Positions 9,740-18,134 of a DNA stretch of 64,000 bases are shown one piece after another. The notes below the pieces were generated by a model. The model did no database searches and was not told where the DNA came from. It was given only the letters and a program-made list of their open reading frames with translations. This stretch comes from an uncultured Odoribacter sp. (GTDB lineage: Bacteria; Bacteroidota; Bacteroidia; Bacteroidales; Marinifilaceae): contig UQJP01000006.1 in NCBI GenBank assembly GCA_900541415.1, forward strand, positions 62,001 through 126,000, read 5' to 3'. The position numbers and the translations under genes were made by a program. Every line of letters starts with the position of its first letter. The first letter of the stretch is position 1.

Positions 9740-10243
9740 TTATTCAGCTTTCGGTGCTTCTTCTTCAGTAGCCTTCGGAGCTTCCTCAACAACAGCGGCA
9801 TCGGTTGCTTCTGCTTTCTTAGCAGCAGGACGACGACGACGGGTTGCTGTTTTCTTCACTTCCTGTTTAACTTCGGTATAGGTTGCATTGTAATCAACCA
9901 ATTCGATAATACAGGTTTCAGCATTGTCACCGATACGGTTTCCGGTACGCAGGATACGGGTGTAACCACCGGGGCGGTTCACAATTTTCGGAGCCACTTC
10001 ACCGAATAATTCGGTAACAGCCTCTTTTTGTCCCAGGTAACTGAATACAACGCGGCGTGAATTCTGATTGTCGTTTTTACTTTTGGTAATCAACGGCTCA
10101 ACATACATTTTGAGCGCTTTAGCCTTTGCTACTGTTGTACTGATTCTCTTGTGAAGAATCAAAGAAACAGCCATATTGGAAAGCAGTGCTTTTCTGTGTG
10201 CACTGGTTCTGCTCAGGTGGTTAAATTTCTTTTTATGGTTCAT
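9740..10243 (-). CDS. rplQ: Large ribosomal subunit protein bL17
   Basis: 167 aa. The first ~115 residues are the conserved L17 fold (MNHKKKFNHLSRTSAHRKAL at the start, GGYTRILRTGNRIGDNAE). The last ~45 residues are a Bacteroidetes-type basic then Ala/Glu-rich tail (RRRRPAAKKAE ... EEEAPKAE) absent from E. coli L17 (127 aa). It is the last gene of the ribosomal run, 5 bases after rpoA, followed by a strong terminator. Confidence 0.97.
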   Translation of the reverse strand: MNHKKKFNHLSRTSAHRKALLSNMAVSLILHKRISTTVAKAKALKMYVEPLITKSKNDNQNSRRVVFSYLGQKEAVTELFGEVAPKIVNRPGGYTRILRTGNRIGDNAETCIIELVDYNATYTEVKQEVKKTATRRRRPAAKKAEATDAAVVEEAPKATEEEAPKAE

Positions 10244-10248
10244 CTTCG

Positions 10249-11241
10249 TTATTCCTTATCTAATTTATACTTAGAAACATCCATGCCGAATTCCAGGTTA
10301 TTGTTTTCCAACAAAGCTTCCAGTTCCGTCAAAGACTTCTTACCGAAGTTACGGAATTTCAACAGGTCGTTTTTGTTGAAGCGGCACAATTCACCCAAAG
10401 TTTCTACTTCAGCGGCTTTCAGGCAGTTCAATGCACGAACTGACAGATCCATATCCACAAGTTTAGTCTTCAACAGCTGGCGCATATGAAGCACTTCTTC
10501 GTCGAATTCCTCATTACCGTATTTGTCCTCAGATTCCAAAGTGATCTTTTCATCTGAAAACAACATAAAGTGATGAATCAGGATTTTAGCTGCTTCTTTC
10601 AAAGCATCGGTAGGATTGATAGAACCATCGGTTTCGATCTCGAAAACCAATCTTTCGTAGTCGGTCTTCCCTTCCACACGATAGTTCTCTATTTCATATT
10701 TCACATTCCGGATGGGTGTGTAAATTGCATCGATAGGTATAAAACCTGCCTCTGCATCGGTTGGCATATTTTCCGTGCTCGGCACATATCCACGTCCTTT
10801 CTGAATGGTGATTTCCATTTGGAAATTTACCGAAGTATCCATATTACAGATCACGAGATCGGTATTCAGGACTTCAAAACCAGTCAAAAATTTATTGATA
10901 TCGCCGGCAGTGAAAGTTTCTTGCCCAGAAACAAGAACAGTTAGCTTCTCATCCTCTACATCCTCTACTTTTCTTTTAAACCGAACTTGCTTCAAATTCA
11001 GGATAATCTCGGTTACATCCTCGATTACACCCGGAATGGTGGCAAACTCATGGTCAACACCATGTATTTTGATACCGGTAATCGCAAAGCCTTCCAAGGA
11101 AGACAGCAAAATTCTGCGCAACGGATTACCAATAGTGATTCCGTAACCAGGCTCTAACGGACGAAATTCGAATTTACCGAATTTGTCTGTTGATTCAAGC
11201 ATGATTACTTTGTCCGGTTTCTGGAAAGCTAATATTGCCAT
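10249..11241 (-). CDS. rpoA: DNA-directed RNA polymerase alpha subunit
   Basis: 330 aa, the usual length. The N-terminal dimerisation domain (FRPLEPGYGITIGNPLRRIL, SLEGFAITGIKI) is followed by the flexible linker and the C-terminal domain (LSVRALNCLKAAEVETLGEL, FRNFGKKSLTELEALL) that contacts upstream DNA and activators. It lies between rpsD and rplQ as in the classical alpha operon. Confidence 0.98.
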   Translation of the reverse strand: MAILAFQKPDKVIMLESTDKFGKFEFRPLEPGYGITIGNPLRRILLSSLEGFAITGIKIHGVDHEFATIPGVIEDVTEIILNLKQVRFKRKVEDVEDEKLTVLVSGQETFTAGDINKFLTGFEVLNTDLVICNMDTSVNFQMEITIQKGRGYVPSTENMPTDAEAGFIPIDAIYTPIRNVKYEIENYRVEGKTDYERLVFEIETDGSINPTDALKEAAKILIHHFMLFSDEKITLESEDKYGNEEFDEEVLHMRQLLKTKLVDMDLSVRALNCLKAAEVETLGELCRFNKNDLLKFRNFGKKSLTELEALLENNNLEFGMDVSKYKLDKE

Positions 11242-11256
11242 AAATATTTTTAATTT

Positions 11257-11865
11257 TTACTTAGAATACAATTCTACGATTAACTGTTCTTTAATGTTTT
11301 CCGGGATGTCAGTTCTTTCCGGAACATTCAGCAACTTTCCGCTCATAGAGGCAGCGTCCCACTCTAACCATGAGAACTTGCCCACCCGATTGCTACGTAA
11401 AGAATCGGAAATGATTTCAAGTGCTTTAGATTTTTCACGAACAGCCACGATGTCGCCCGGGCGAACCATTGCAGAAGGAATGTTACAAACACCTCCGTTA
11501 ACCGTGATATGACGGTGAGACACCAACTGACGTGCAGCAGCACGGGTAGGAGCAATCCCTAAACGATAAACGGTGTTGTCCAAACGGCATTCCAGCATCT
11601 GAAGTAATACTTCACCGGTAATACCACCAGCACGTTCTGCTTTTTCAAACAGGTTACGGAACTGTTTTTCCAACAAACCATAGGTGTATTTTGCTTTTTG
11701 TTTTTCTTTCAACTGAACGCCGTATTCAGATATTTTTCTTCTACGACGCGCCAAACCATGCTGACCTGACGGGTAGTTTCTCCGTTCCAGCGCCTTATCC
11801 GGGCCATAAATAGGTTCACCGAATTTTCTTGCTATTTTAGACTTAGGTCCTGTATATCTAGCCAT
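11257..11865 (-). CDS. rpsD: Small ribosomal subunit protein uS4
   Basis: 202 aa. S4 assembly protein with its S4 RNA-binding domain (LDNTVYRLGIAPTRAAARQL, VSHRHITVNGG). The N-terminus (MARYTGPKSKIARKFGEPIY) lacks the zinc-binding cysteines of some S4 proteins, so it is the Cys-minus form. In many bacteria S4 represses its own operon; no such site was identified here. Confidence 0.97.
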   Translation of the reverse strand: MARYTGPKSKIARKFGEPIYGPDKALERRNYPSGQHGLARRRRKISEYGVQLKEKQKAKYTYGLLEKQFRNLFEKAERAGGITGEVLLQMLECRLDNTVYRLGIAPTRAAARQLVSHRHITVNGGVCNIPSAMVRPGDIVAVREKSKALEIISDSLRSNRVGKFSWLEWDAASMSGKLLNVPERTDIPENIKEQLIVELYSK

Positions 11866-11937
11866 TTTAATTTCAAATTATATTTACACGTTACATTAAA
11901 GGCAATCGGCAAAAGGCTTCTTACCTCACTCATTAAA

Positions 11938-12327
11938 TTATACCCGACGTCTTTTCGGAGGACGACAACCATTGTGAGGCAGCGGGGTCACATCGATGAT
12001 TTCAGCCACTTCGATTCCACTTGCATGGATTGAACGGATTGCTGATTCACGACCGTTTCCCGGACCGGTAACATATACTTTTGCCTTTCTCATTCCAAGA
12101 TCAAATGCAACCTTAGCGCAATCGGCAGCAGCCATCTGTGCAGCGTAAGGAGTATTTTTCTTTGAGCCTCTGAATCCCATTTTACCTGCTGACGACCAGG
12201 AAATAACCTGACCTGAATTATTTGTCAGAGAGATAATAATGTTATTAAAAGACGAATGAACGTGTGCTTGTCCCACGGCTTCTACTTTAACCAGCCGCTT
12301 CTTGTTTGATGTAGACTTCTTTGCCAT
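11938..12327 (-). CDS. rpsK: Small ribosomal subunit protein uS11
   Basis: 129 aa. S11 of the 30S platform: HVHSSFNNIIISLTN, the Gly-rich VTGPGNGRESAIRSI segment and the basic C-terminus NGCRPPKRRRV. It sits 12 bases after rpsM. A 72-base spacer separates it from rpsD. Confidence 0.97.
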   Translation of the reverse strand: MAKKSTSNKKRLVKVEAVGQAHVHSSFNNIIISLTNNSGQVISWSSAGKMGFRGSKKNTPYAAQMAAADCAKVAFDLGMRKAKVYVTGPGNGRESAIRSIHASGIEVAEIIDVTPLPHNGCRPPKRRRV

Positions 12328-12339
12328 AATTCAACTCAA

Positions 12340-12717
12340 TTATTTAGTTGCTTTTTTCTTGTTAGCAACAGTTTTCTTCTTACCCTTTCTCGTACGGGCA
12401 TTGTTCTTTGTACTCTGTCCTCTTACGGGCAGTCCTAAACGGTGGCGGATACCACGATAACAACCAATATCCATCAGTCGTTTGATGTTCATCTGAACGG
12501 CTGATCTCAGCTCTCCTTCAACTTTGTACTCTGCATTGATAATTTTACGTACAGCTGCGAGCTGGTCATCATTCCAGTCCTTTACCTTAAGATCATAATC
12601 GATGCCGGCTTCACTCAGGATAGTCCGTGCACTACTTCTACCTATACCGAAGATATAGGTCAAGGCTATTTCTCCTCTTTTGTTTGAGGGTAAATCTACA
12701 CCTACGATTCTTGCCAT
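12340..12717 (-). CDS. rpsM: Small ribosomal subunit protein uS13
   Basis: 125 aa. S13 of the 30S head: MARIVGVDLPSNKRGEIALT, YIFGIGRSSA, and the C-terminal GLPVRGQSTKNNARTRKGK tail that reaches towards the P-site tRNA. First gene after rpmJ. Confidence 0.97.
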   Translation of the reverse strand: MARIVGVDLPSNKRGEIALTYIFGIGRSSARTILSEAGIDYDLKVKDWNDDQLAAVRKIINAEYKVEGELRSAVQMNIKRLMDIGCYRGIRHRLGLPVRGQSTKNNARTRKGKKKTVANKKKATK

Positions 12718-12747
12718 AAATCTTTTTTAATTTTACAGATTAATGAT

Positions 12748-12864
12748 TCAACCCTGACGTTGTTTAAACTTAGGGTTCTTTTTGTTAATGACGTACAAAA
12801 CGCCTTTTCTTCTTACAATCTTGCAATCGTCATTACGTTTCTTAATTGACGCTCTTACCTTCAT
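12748..12864 (-). CDS. rpmJ: Large ribosomal subunit protein bL36 (Cys-minus form)
   Basis: 38 aa, a complete short gene: begins MKVRASIKKRNDDCKIVRRK and ends NPKFKQRQG, with a TGA stop at 12748-12750. Zinc-binding L36 has three cysteines and a histidine (CxxC...C...H); here only Cys14 remains, with Asn11, Asn27 and Phe33 at the other positions. It is therefore the zinc-independent form, as usual in Bacteroidetes. Located between infA and rpsM. Confidence 0.95.
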   Translation of the reverse strand: MKVRASIKKRNDDCKIVRRKGVLYVINKKNPKFKQRQG

Positions 12865-12958
12865 GGTTTTTAAATTTGAATATTCACAAATATTCCCTGC
12901 TTACCTCCTTTTAGTATCTTCTGAACCCAGAAAACCAAAACGGGAATAGACAGTGGAT

Positions 12959-13180
12959 TTAGTTTTTATATCTGAATGTAATCCGTCCCTTTGTCAAGTC
13001 GTAAGGTGACATATCCACCCTTACCTTGTCCCCGGGAAGTATCTTAATATAATGCATACGCATTTTGCCGGAAATATGAGCGGTAATAACATGCCCATTT
13101 TCCAATTCAACCCGAAACATCGCATTAGATAATGCTTCCGTTATTACTCCATCTTGTTCTATCGACGGCTGTTTTGCCAT
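12959..13180 (-). CDS. infA: Translation initiation factor IF-1
   Basis: 73 aa, a single S1/OB fold: MAKQPSIEQDGVITEALSNA, FRVELENGHVITAHISGKMR, GDKVRVDMSPYDLTKGRITF. IF-1 occupies the 30S A site during initiation. Position between map and rpmJ matches the spc-alpha junction of Gram-positives and Bacteroidetes. Confidence 0.97.
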   Translation of the reverse strand: MAKQPSIEQDGVITEALSNAMFRVELENGHVITAHISGKMRMHYIKILPGDKVRVDMSPYDLTKGRITFRYKN

Positions 13181-13193
13181 ACTTTTTACTTTT

Positions 13194-13236
13194 GGTTTTA
13201 GATTTCAGATTGTCATTCAACCTACAATCTAAAATT
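13194..13236. repeat. Inverted heptamer element, map-infA spacer
   Basis: GATTTCA-GATTGTC (13201-13214) faces TACAATC-TAAAATT (13223-13236). AGATTGT and ACAATCT pair perfectly around a 10-base loop. It belongs to the GATTTNN family found in other spacers of this operon. Confidence 0.55.
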
Positions 13237-13241
13237 TCCTG

Positions 13242-14018
13242 TTATGAATTTAATACTTCTTCCACATACTTGAACGATGACAGAATATCTGCCCCATTCT
13301 TTCCCACTGCCACCGTATGCTCGAAATGAGCAGAAGGCATCTTATCACGAGTACGGATTGTCCAGCCATCGGAATCCTGATAAATGTGACGTTTACCTAA
13401 ATTAATCATAGGCTCGATTGCGATCACCATCCCCTCTTTCAACTTTACACCCTGTCCCTGACGTCCGTAATTAGGCACCTGGGGATCTTCGTGCAATTCA
13501 TGGCCTACACCGTGTCCCACCATTTCACGAACAACGGAAAACCCGTTTGCTTCACAATGCGACTGCACAGCATGGCCAATATCACCGATACGCAATCCGG
13601 CAACAGCTTTCCCGATACCCTTATACAAACTTTCTTTGGTTACACGTAATAATTTTTTCACGTCTTCTGCAACCTCGCCCACCTCAAAAGTATAAGCACT
13701 ATCGCCGTAAAATCCATTTTTCAAAGTACCGCAATCCACCGAAACCACATCTCCCTCCTGTAAAATCCGTTTGGCAGAAGGAATCCCATGCACCACTTCT
13801 TCATTAACCGATATACACAAAGTATTCGGGAAACCGCCATATCCCAGAAACCCCGGAACAGCCCCGTGTGAACGGATAAATTCCTCTGCGACCTTGTCCA
13901 GCTCTAATGTAGAAATCCCCGGACGAATGTGTTTTGCCACTTCACCCAGAGTCATCCCTACCAGAAGGTTACTCTCTCTCAATAGTTCAATCTCTTCCTC
14001 GGTCTTCAAAAAAATCAT
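13242..14018 (-). CDS. map: Methionine aminopeptidase, type I
   Basis: 258 aa from MIFLKTEEEIELL. Removes the initiator methionine from nascent proteins. The metal ligands are in VVSVDCGTLKNGFYGDSAYT (two Asp), MVGHGVGHELHEDPQVPNYG (His), MVIAIEPMI (Glu) and AHFEHTVAV (Glu), and His in GYGGFPNTLCISVNEEVVHG positions the substrate. The frame extends 16 codons upstream (to 14066), but that sequence lies in a repeat-bearing spacer and is not part of the family. Located between secY and infA; adk is absent. Confidence 0.96.
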   Translation of the reverse strand: MIFLKTEEEIELLRESNLLVGMTLGEVAKHIRPGISTLELDKVAEEFIRSHGAVPGFLGYGGFPNTLCISVNEEVVHGIPSAKRILQEGDVVSVDCGTLKNGFYGDSAYTFEVGEVAEDVKKLLRVTKESLYKGIGKAVAGLRIGDIGHAVQSHCEANGFSVVREMVGHGVGHELHEDPQVPNYGRQGQGVKLKEGMVIAIEPMINLGKRHIYQDSDGWTIRTRDKMPSAHFEHTVAVGKNGADILSSFKYVEEVLNS

Positions 14019-14046
14019 GCCGCAAAAGTAATACTTTTTCTTTAAA

Positions 14047-14102
14047 TGACAAAGGACGAAAGACAAAGGAGGAAATTATTTCCGTTCCTTTGTCTTTTGT
14101 CA
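14047..14102. repeat. Inverted heptamer hairpin (GACAAAG family), secY-map spacer
   Basis: Four heptamers GACAAAG-GACGAAA-GACAAAG-GAGGAAA (14048-14075) face three reversed ones (14081-14101). AAAGACAAAGGA (14059-14070) and TCCTTTGTCTTT (14086-14097) pair over 12 bp, GGAAAT with ATTTCC inside and TGAC with GTCA outside. The transcript would fold into a long hairpin between secY and map. Confidence 0.7.
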
Positions 14103-14116
14103 GTTGTTCAGTATCA

Positions 14117-15457
14117 TTAATATGCTGCCGGTCCACCGGGAGTTTTTCCCTTGATACGACCGTTTTTCATCAAACCGTCGTAGTGACGCATCAGCAAGTG
14201 TGATTCAATTTGCTGTAATGTATCCAGAACAACACCCACCAAAATCAGAAGGGAAGTACCTCCATAGAAATGGGCGAATTGGTTGTTCACACCGGACAAC
14301 ATGGCAAATGCAGGTAATATAGCTACAATCCCCAGGAAAATAGATCCCGGCAATGTGATTCGCGACATGATCGTATCCAGGAACTCCATAGTCTTGCGAC
14401 CCGGTTTCACACCCGGAATAAAACCTCCGTTTTTCTTCATATCTTCCGACATCTGCATCGGATTCACGGTGATCGCCGTATAGAAATAAGTGAATGCAAC
14501 GATCAACACGAAGAATGTGAAATTATACCAGAACCCTGTCATGTTTGAAAAAGCAGCGATAAAGCCGGTCATAGAATCGGCAGCTGCATAATTAGCAAAC
14601 GAGATCGGCAACAACATAATCGCCTGAGCGAAGATGATCGGCATAACGCCGGCTGCATTGATCTTTAAAGGAATGTATTGACGAACGCCGCCATATTGTT
14701 TGTTTCCTACAATTCTTTTGGCATACTGCACAGGCACCTTGCGAGTTCCCTGCACCAATAATATCGTGCCACAGAATACGAGGAACAAAAACACGATCTC
14801 AATCAAGAGGGCTACCAAGCCACCGCCTTGCTGTCCGACACGGGAAGTTAATTCCGCAACGAAAGCAAAAGGCAGACGGGCAATAATACCGATCATAATG
14901 ATGATAGAGACACCGTTCCCAATTCCTTTGTCTGTAATTTTTTCACCTAACCACAATACAAACATTGAACCTGCCGCTAAAATAGCAACAGACTGAAGTG
15001 TAAAGAAAAAACCTTTTATCACAAAAAATTCCGGTTGAATCTGTGCATGCAAGTTGGTAAGATACGCAGAACCCTGTAAGATCAGAATAACAATGGTCAG
15101 ATAACGGGTGATCTGGTTGATTTTACGCCGTCCGCTCTCACCTTCCCGCTGCATACGTTGAAAATAAGGAACTGCTATTCCCAGCAACTGTACAACGATT
15201 GAGGCAGAGATATAAGGCATAATACCCAACGCAAATATCGACGCGTTAGAAAACGCACCTCCCGAGAACATGTCCAGCAAACCCAACACACCGGTAGAGG
15301 TCTGTTTCTTCAATGCTGCTAATCCGGCAGGGTCGATACCTGGCAGTACCACCTCTGTACCAAGTCTGTAAACGAGAATTAATCCCAGAGTCATCAGAAT
15401 CCGGTTTTTTAATTCATCAATTTTCCAAATGTTCTTTAATGTATCAAATAACTTCAT
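14117..15457 (-). CDS. secY: Protein translocase subunit SecY
   Basis: 446 aa with ten predicted membrane helices. It forms the protein-conducting channel of the Sec translocon with SecE and with SecG (encoded at 31977). Visible are the plug region after ILVYRLGTEVVLPGIDP, the MQREGESGRRKINQITRYLT loop, and the cytoplasmic VQGTRKVPVQYAKRIVGNK loop that binds ribosome or SecA. In the spc part of the operon between rplO and map, with a hairpin-forming spacer on each side. Confidence 0.97.
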   Translation of the reverse strand: MKLFDTLKNIWKIDELKNRILMTLGLILVYRLGTEVVLPGIDPAGLAALKKQTSTGVLGLLDMFSGGAFSNASIFALGIMPYISASIVVQLLGIAVPYFQRMQREGESGRRKINQITRYLTIVILILQGSAYLTNLHAQIQPEFFVIKGFFFTLQSVAILAAGSMFVLWLGEKITDKGIGNGVSIIIMIGIIARLPFAFVAELTSRVGQQGGGLVALLIEIVFLFLVFCGTILLVQGTRKVPVQYAKRIVGNKQYGGVRQYIPLKINAAGVMPIIFAQAIMLLPISFANYAAADSMTGFIAAFSNMTGFWYNFTFFVLIVAFTYFYTAITVNPMQMSEDMKKNGGFIPGVKPGRKTMEFLDTIMSRITLPGSIFLGIVAILPAFAMLSGVNNQFAHFYGGTSLLILVGVVLDTLQQIESHLLMRHYDGLMKNGRIKGKTPGGPAAY

Positions 15458-15477
15458 AAGTTCTTTCCTATTTATAA

Positions 15478-15566
15478 GTTTATAAAGTTTATAAAGTCAG
15501 TAAAGTTATAAAGTTATCTATCCCCGCAACCTTATGAACTTTATGAACCTTATGAACTTTACAAAC
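15478..15566. repeat. Inverted nonamer array (GTTTATAAA family), rplO-secY spacer
   Basis: Left arm (15478-15512): GTTTATAAA twice, then GTCAGTAAA and an 8-base GTTATAAA. Right arm (15531-15566): CTTATGAAC, TTTATGAAC, CTTATGAAC, TTTACAAAC. The arms are roughly complementary, so the spacer can fold into a long imperfect hairpin. Confidence 0.7.
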
Positions 15567-15576
15567 TCGTTTCGTT

Positions 15577-16023
15577 TTATAAAACGACTACCGATCCGCC
15601 AGCAGCTTCGATAGCAGCAACAGCCGATTTAGAGAAAGCATCCGCTTTAACTTCTAATTTCGCTGTCAAAGCACCGTCGCCCAATACTTTCAGAAGATCA
15701 TTTTTAGAGATCAATCCGGCATTTACCAGCACATCTTTATCCACCATAGTCAGGCTATCTCTTTCAGCCAATGCCTGAAGCATGCTAACATTGATCGCCT
15801 TATAGGCTACTCGATTTATATTTTTAAAGCCGAATTTCGGTACACGTCTCTGCAAAGGCATCTGACCTCCTTCAAAACCTATCTTAGTATGATAACCAGA
15901 TCTTGATTTAGCTCCTTTATGTCCTCTTGTAGAAGTACCTCCTTTTCCAGATCCCTGTCCACGACCAATTCGTCTTTCCCGGTGAGTTGATCCGCAGGCT
16001 GGTTTTAAGCTACTTAAATCCAT
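15577..16023 (-). CDS. rplO: Large ribosomal subunit protein uL15
   Basis: 148 aa from MDLSSLKPACGSTHRERRIG. The Gly-rich basic N-terminal part (GRGQGSGKGGTSTRGHKGAK) winds into 23S rRNA and GFEGGQMPLQRRVPKFGF is diagnostic. Nine further in-frame codons run up to the rpmD stop but are not conserved. It precedes secY. Confidence 0.96.
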   Translation of the reverse strand: MDLSSLKPACGSTHRERRIGRGQGSGKGGTSTRGHKGAKSRSGYHTKIGFEGGQMPLQRRVPKFGFKNINRVAYKAINVSMLQALAERDSLTMVDKDVLVNAGLISKNDLLKVLGDGALTAKLEVKADAFSKSAVAAIEAAGGSVVVL

Positions 16024-16050
16024 TTTATTTTCGTTAAAATAGTTTGACAA

Positions 16051-16233
16051 TTACTTTACTTCTTCCACACGCACCAGATGGTTTACTTTCGCAACCATAC
16101 CCAGGATCTGCGGAGTAGCTTCCTGTTCAACACTGCTATTGGTTTTTTTCAATCCCAATGCCTGTAAAGTGCCTACTTGAGTTTTAGTGCTACCGATTTT
16201 ACTTTTTACTAATGTAATTTTAATCTTTGCCAT
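16051..16233 (-). CDS. rpmD: Large ribosomal subunit protein uL30
   Basis: 60 aa, the short bacterial L30: MAKIKITLVKSKIGSTKTQV, LQALGLKKTNS, and MVAKVNHLVRVEEV at the end. Between rpsE and rplO. Confidence 0.96.
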   Translation of the reverse strand: MAKIKITLVKSKIGSTKTQVGTLQALGLKKTNSSVEQEATPQILGMVAKVNHLVRVEEVK

Positions 16234-16246
16234 AATTACTCAAATA

Positions 16247-16753
16247 TTATCCGTTAAACACTTTATCCAGACCAATTCCTCTCTGCATAGCAATAGTGCG
16301 TGCATCTCTCATTTCTTTCAATGCTACAATAGTTGCTTTCACAAGGTTGTGAGGATTGGAAGAACCCTTACTTTTTGCAAGCACGTCATGAATACCGGCA
16401 CTTTCAAGCACGGCACGCATAGCACCACCTGCCTTTACTCCGGTACCGGAAGATGCCGGCTGCATATATACCTGAGAACCGCTGAATTTAGCTGCCTGTT
16501 CGTGAGGAATTGTTCCGTTTTTGATAGGCACTTTAATCAAGTTTTTCTTTGCGGATTCGATTCCTTTGGAAATTGCGGTAGTCACTTCATTTGCTTTACC
16601 TAATCCCCAGCCTACGATTCCGTTTTCATCACCTACAACTACGATAGCTGCAAAGCTGAATGTTCTACCCCCTTTAGTAACTTTGGTCACACGGTTGATT
16701 GCAACCAATCTGTCCTTCAGTTCTAAGTCAGTATTATTTATCTTCTGTTCCAT
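16247..16753 (-). CDS. rpsE: Small ribosomal subunit protein uS5
   Basis: 168 aa. The S5 double-stranded RNA-binding domain (LVAINRVTKVTKGGRTFSFA, VGDENGIVGWGLGKANEV) is followed by the C-terminal domain (ASSGTGVKAGGAMRAVLESA, GIHDVLAKSKGSSNPHNLV). S5 contributes to decoding accuracy at the mRNA entry site. Confidence 0.97.
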   Translation of the reverse strand: MEQKINNTDLELKDRLVAINRVTKVTKGGRTFSFAAIVVVGDENGIVGWGLGKANEVTTAISKGIESAKKNLIKVPIKNGTIPHEQAAKFSGSQVYMQPASSGTGVKAGGAMRAVLESAGIHDVLAKSKGSSNPHNLVKATIVALKEMRDARTIAMQRGIGLDKVFNG

Positions 16754-16766
16754 TCTTTACTAACTT

Positions 16767-17123
16767 TTAAAAATTAAGACCACCGTTACGGGCAGCGTCA
16801 GCCAATGCTTTCACTCTTCCGTGATATAAATAACCGTTTCTGTCGAAAGTAACCAATTCGATTCCGGCAGCTTTTGCCTTTTCAGCAACAACAGTACCAA
16901 CTGCGGCAGCCTGTTCGATTTTAGTTCCTTTAGTAGCAGCAACCTCTTTGCTCAATGATGAAACAGATACCAATGTTTTACCTGAGTTATCATCTATCAA
17001 CTGTACAGAAATCTGCGTATTAGAACGATAAACGCTCATACGGGGTCTTTCAGCTGATCCGGAGACAATCTTACGAATTCTCCTTTTTATTCTTAATCTT
17101 CTTTCTTCCTTAGTTAAAGCCAT
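16767..17123 (-). CDS. rplR: Large ribosomal subunit protein uL18
   Basis: 118 aa. L18 binds 5S rRNA; basic N-terminus (RRLRIKRRIRKIVSGSAERP) followed by RMSVYRSNTQISVQLID and the C-terminal FDRNGYLYHGRVKALADAAR. Confidence 0.97.
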   Translation of the reverse strand: MALTKEERRLRIKRRIRKIVSGSAERPRMSVYRSNTQISVQLIDDNSGKTLVSVSSLSKEVAATKGTKIEQAAAVGTVVAEKAKAAGIELVTFDRNGYLYHGRVKALADAARNGGLNF

Positions 17124-17145
17124 AACTTTTACTTACTTTAGGTGA

Positions 17146-17700
17146 TTAAACTTTAGCTGATTTACCTGCTTTCCGACGAACTTGTTCACCAACAAAACGA
17201 ATACCTTTACCTTTATAAGGCTCCGGTTTACGGAATGAGCGGATTTTTGCAGCTACCTGGCCGATAAGTTGTTTGTCACAACTTTCCAGAGTAATAATCG
17301 GGTTTGCACGTTTTTCCGTTACTGCAGAAACTTTCACTTCTGCCGGCAATTCAAGAAAGATAGAGTGTGAGTATCCCAAACCAAGTTCAAGAATCTGTCC
17401 ATCGTTGCTTGCACGAAAACCAACTCCGACAAGTTCCTGCTGGATTTTATAGCCTTCAGAAACACCTACAACCATATTGTGGATCAGAGCACGGTAAAGA
17501 CCATGCTGAGCTTTATGTTCTTTATCTTCTGTATGACGTGCAATGTGCACTTCGTTCTCGTCAACTGTAACGGTCAGGTCTGAACTTACCTGTTGAGAAA
17601 GTTGTCCTTTCGGACCTTTAACCGTGACGGTGTTATCAGGATTTACAGCTACTGTAACTCCTTGTGGTATATGAATCGGTAATTTCCCTATACGTGACAT
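17146..17700 (-). CDS. rplF: Large ribosomal subunit protein uL6
   Basis: 184 aa. Two tandem L6 domains: MSRIGKLPIHIPQGVTVAVN with VKGPKGQLS in the first, and the C-terminal signature EPYKGKGIRFVGEQVRRKAG. Located near the sarcin-ricin loop and factor-binding site of the 50S subunit. Confidence 0.97.
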   Translation of the reverse strand: MSRIGKLPIHIPQGVTVAVNPDNTVTVKGPKGQLSQQVSSDLTVTVDENEVHIARHTEDKEHKAQHGLYRALIHNMVVGVSEGYKIQQELVGVGFRASNDGQILELGLGYSHSIFLELPAEVKVSAVTEKRANPIITLESCDKQLIGQVAAKIRSFRKPEPYKGKGIRFVGEQVRRKAGKSAKV

Positions 17701-17719
17701 TTCTTCTTCACTTTATAAA

Positions 17720-18115
17720 TTAATACACATAACACAATACTTCACCGCCGATATTACGCTGGCGAGCTTCTTTGTCTGTCATCAATCCCATTGAAGTCGA
17801 CAAAATGGCAATTCCCAGGCCATTCAACACACGCGGCATTTCTTCCACGTTTGTATAGCGGCGCAGACCCGGTTTAGATACTCTAACCAGTGATTTGATT
17901 GCCGGAACTTTTGTCTCAGGGTGATATTTCAAAGCAATCTTGATATTGCTTCTAACTCCGTCTTCTTCGAACTTATAGTTCAAAATATATCCTTTTTCCT
18001 TCAGGATTTTGGTCATTTCCCGTTTCATTTTAGAACCCGGAATTTCCACTACTTTATGACCAACATTTACTGCATTTCTAATGCGGGTAAGGAAATCTGC
18101 TATTGGATCTGTCAT
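17720..18115 (-). CDS. rpsH: Small ribosomal subunit protein uS8
   Basis: 131 aa. MTDPIADFLTRIRNAVNVGH at the N-terminus and the C-terminal GLGIAILSTSMGLMTDKEAR signature. In E. coli S8 represses the spc operon by binding an rplE leader structure; the large structured spacer upstream of rplE here (18966-19218) lies in the corresponding area, but equivalence was not tested. Confidence 0.97.
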   Translation of the reverse strand: MTDPIADFLTRIRNAVNVGHKVVEIPGSKMKREMTKILKEKGYILNYKFEEDGVRSNIKIALKYHPETKVPAIKSLVRVSKPGLRRYTNVEEMPRVLNGLGIAILSTSMGLMTDKEARQRNIGGEVLCYVY

Positions 18116-18134
18116 CTCTTTTCTGTTTTAAATG

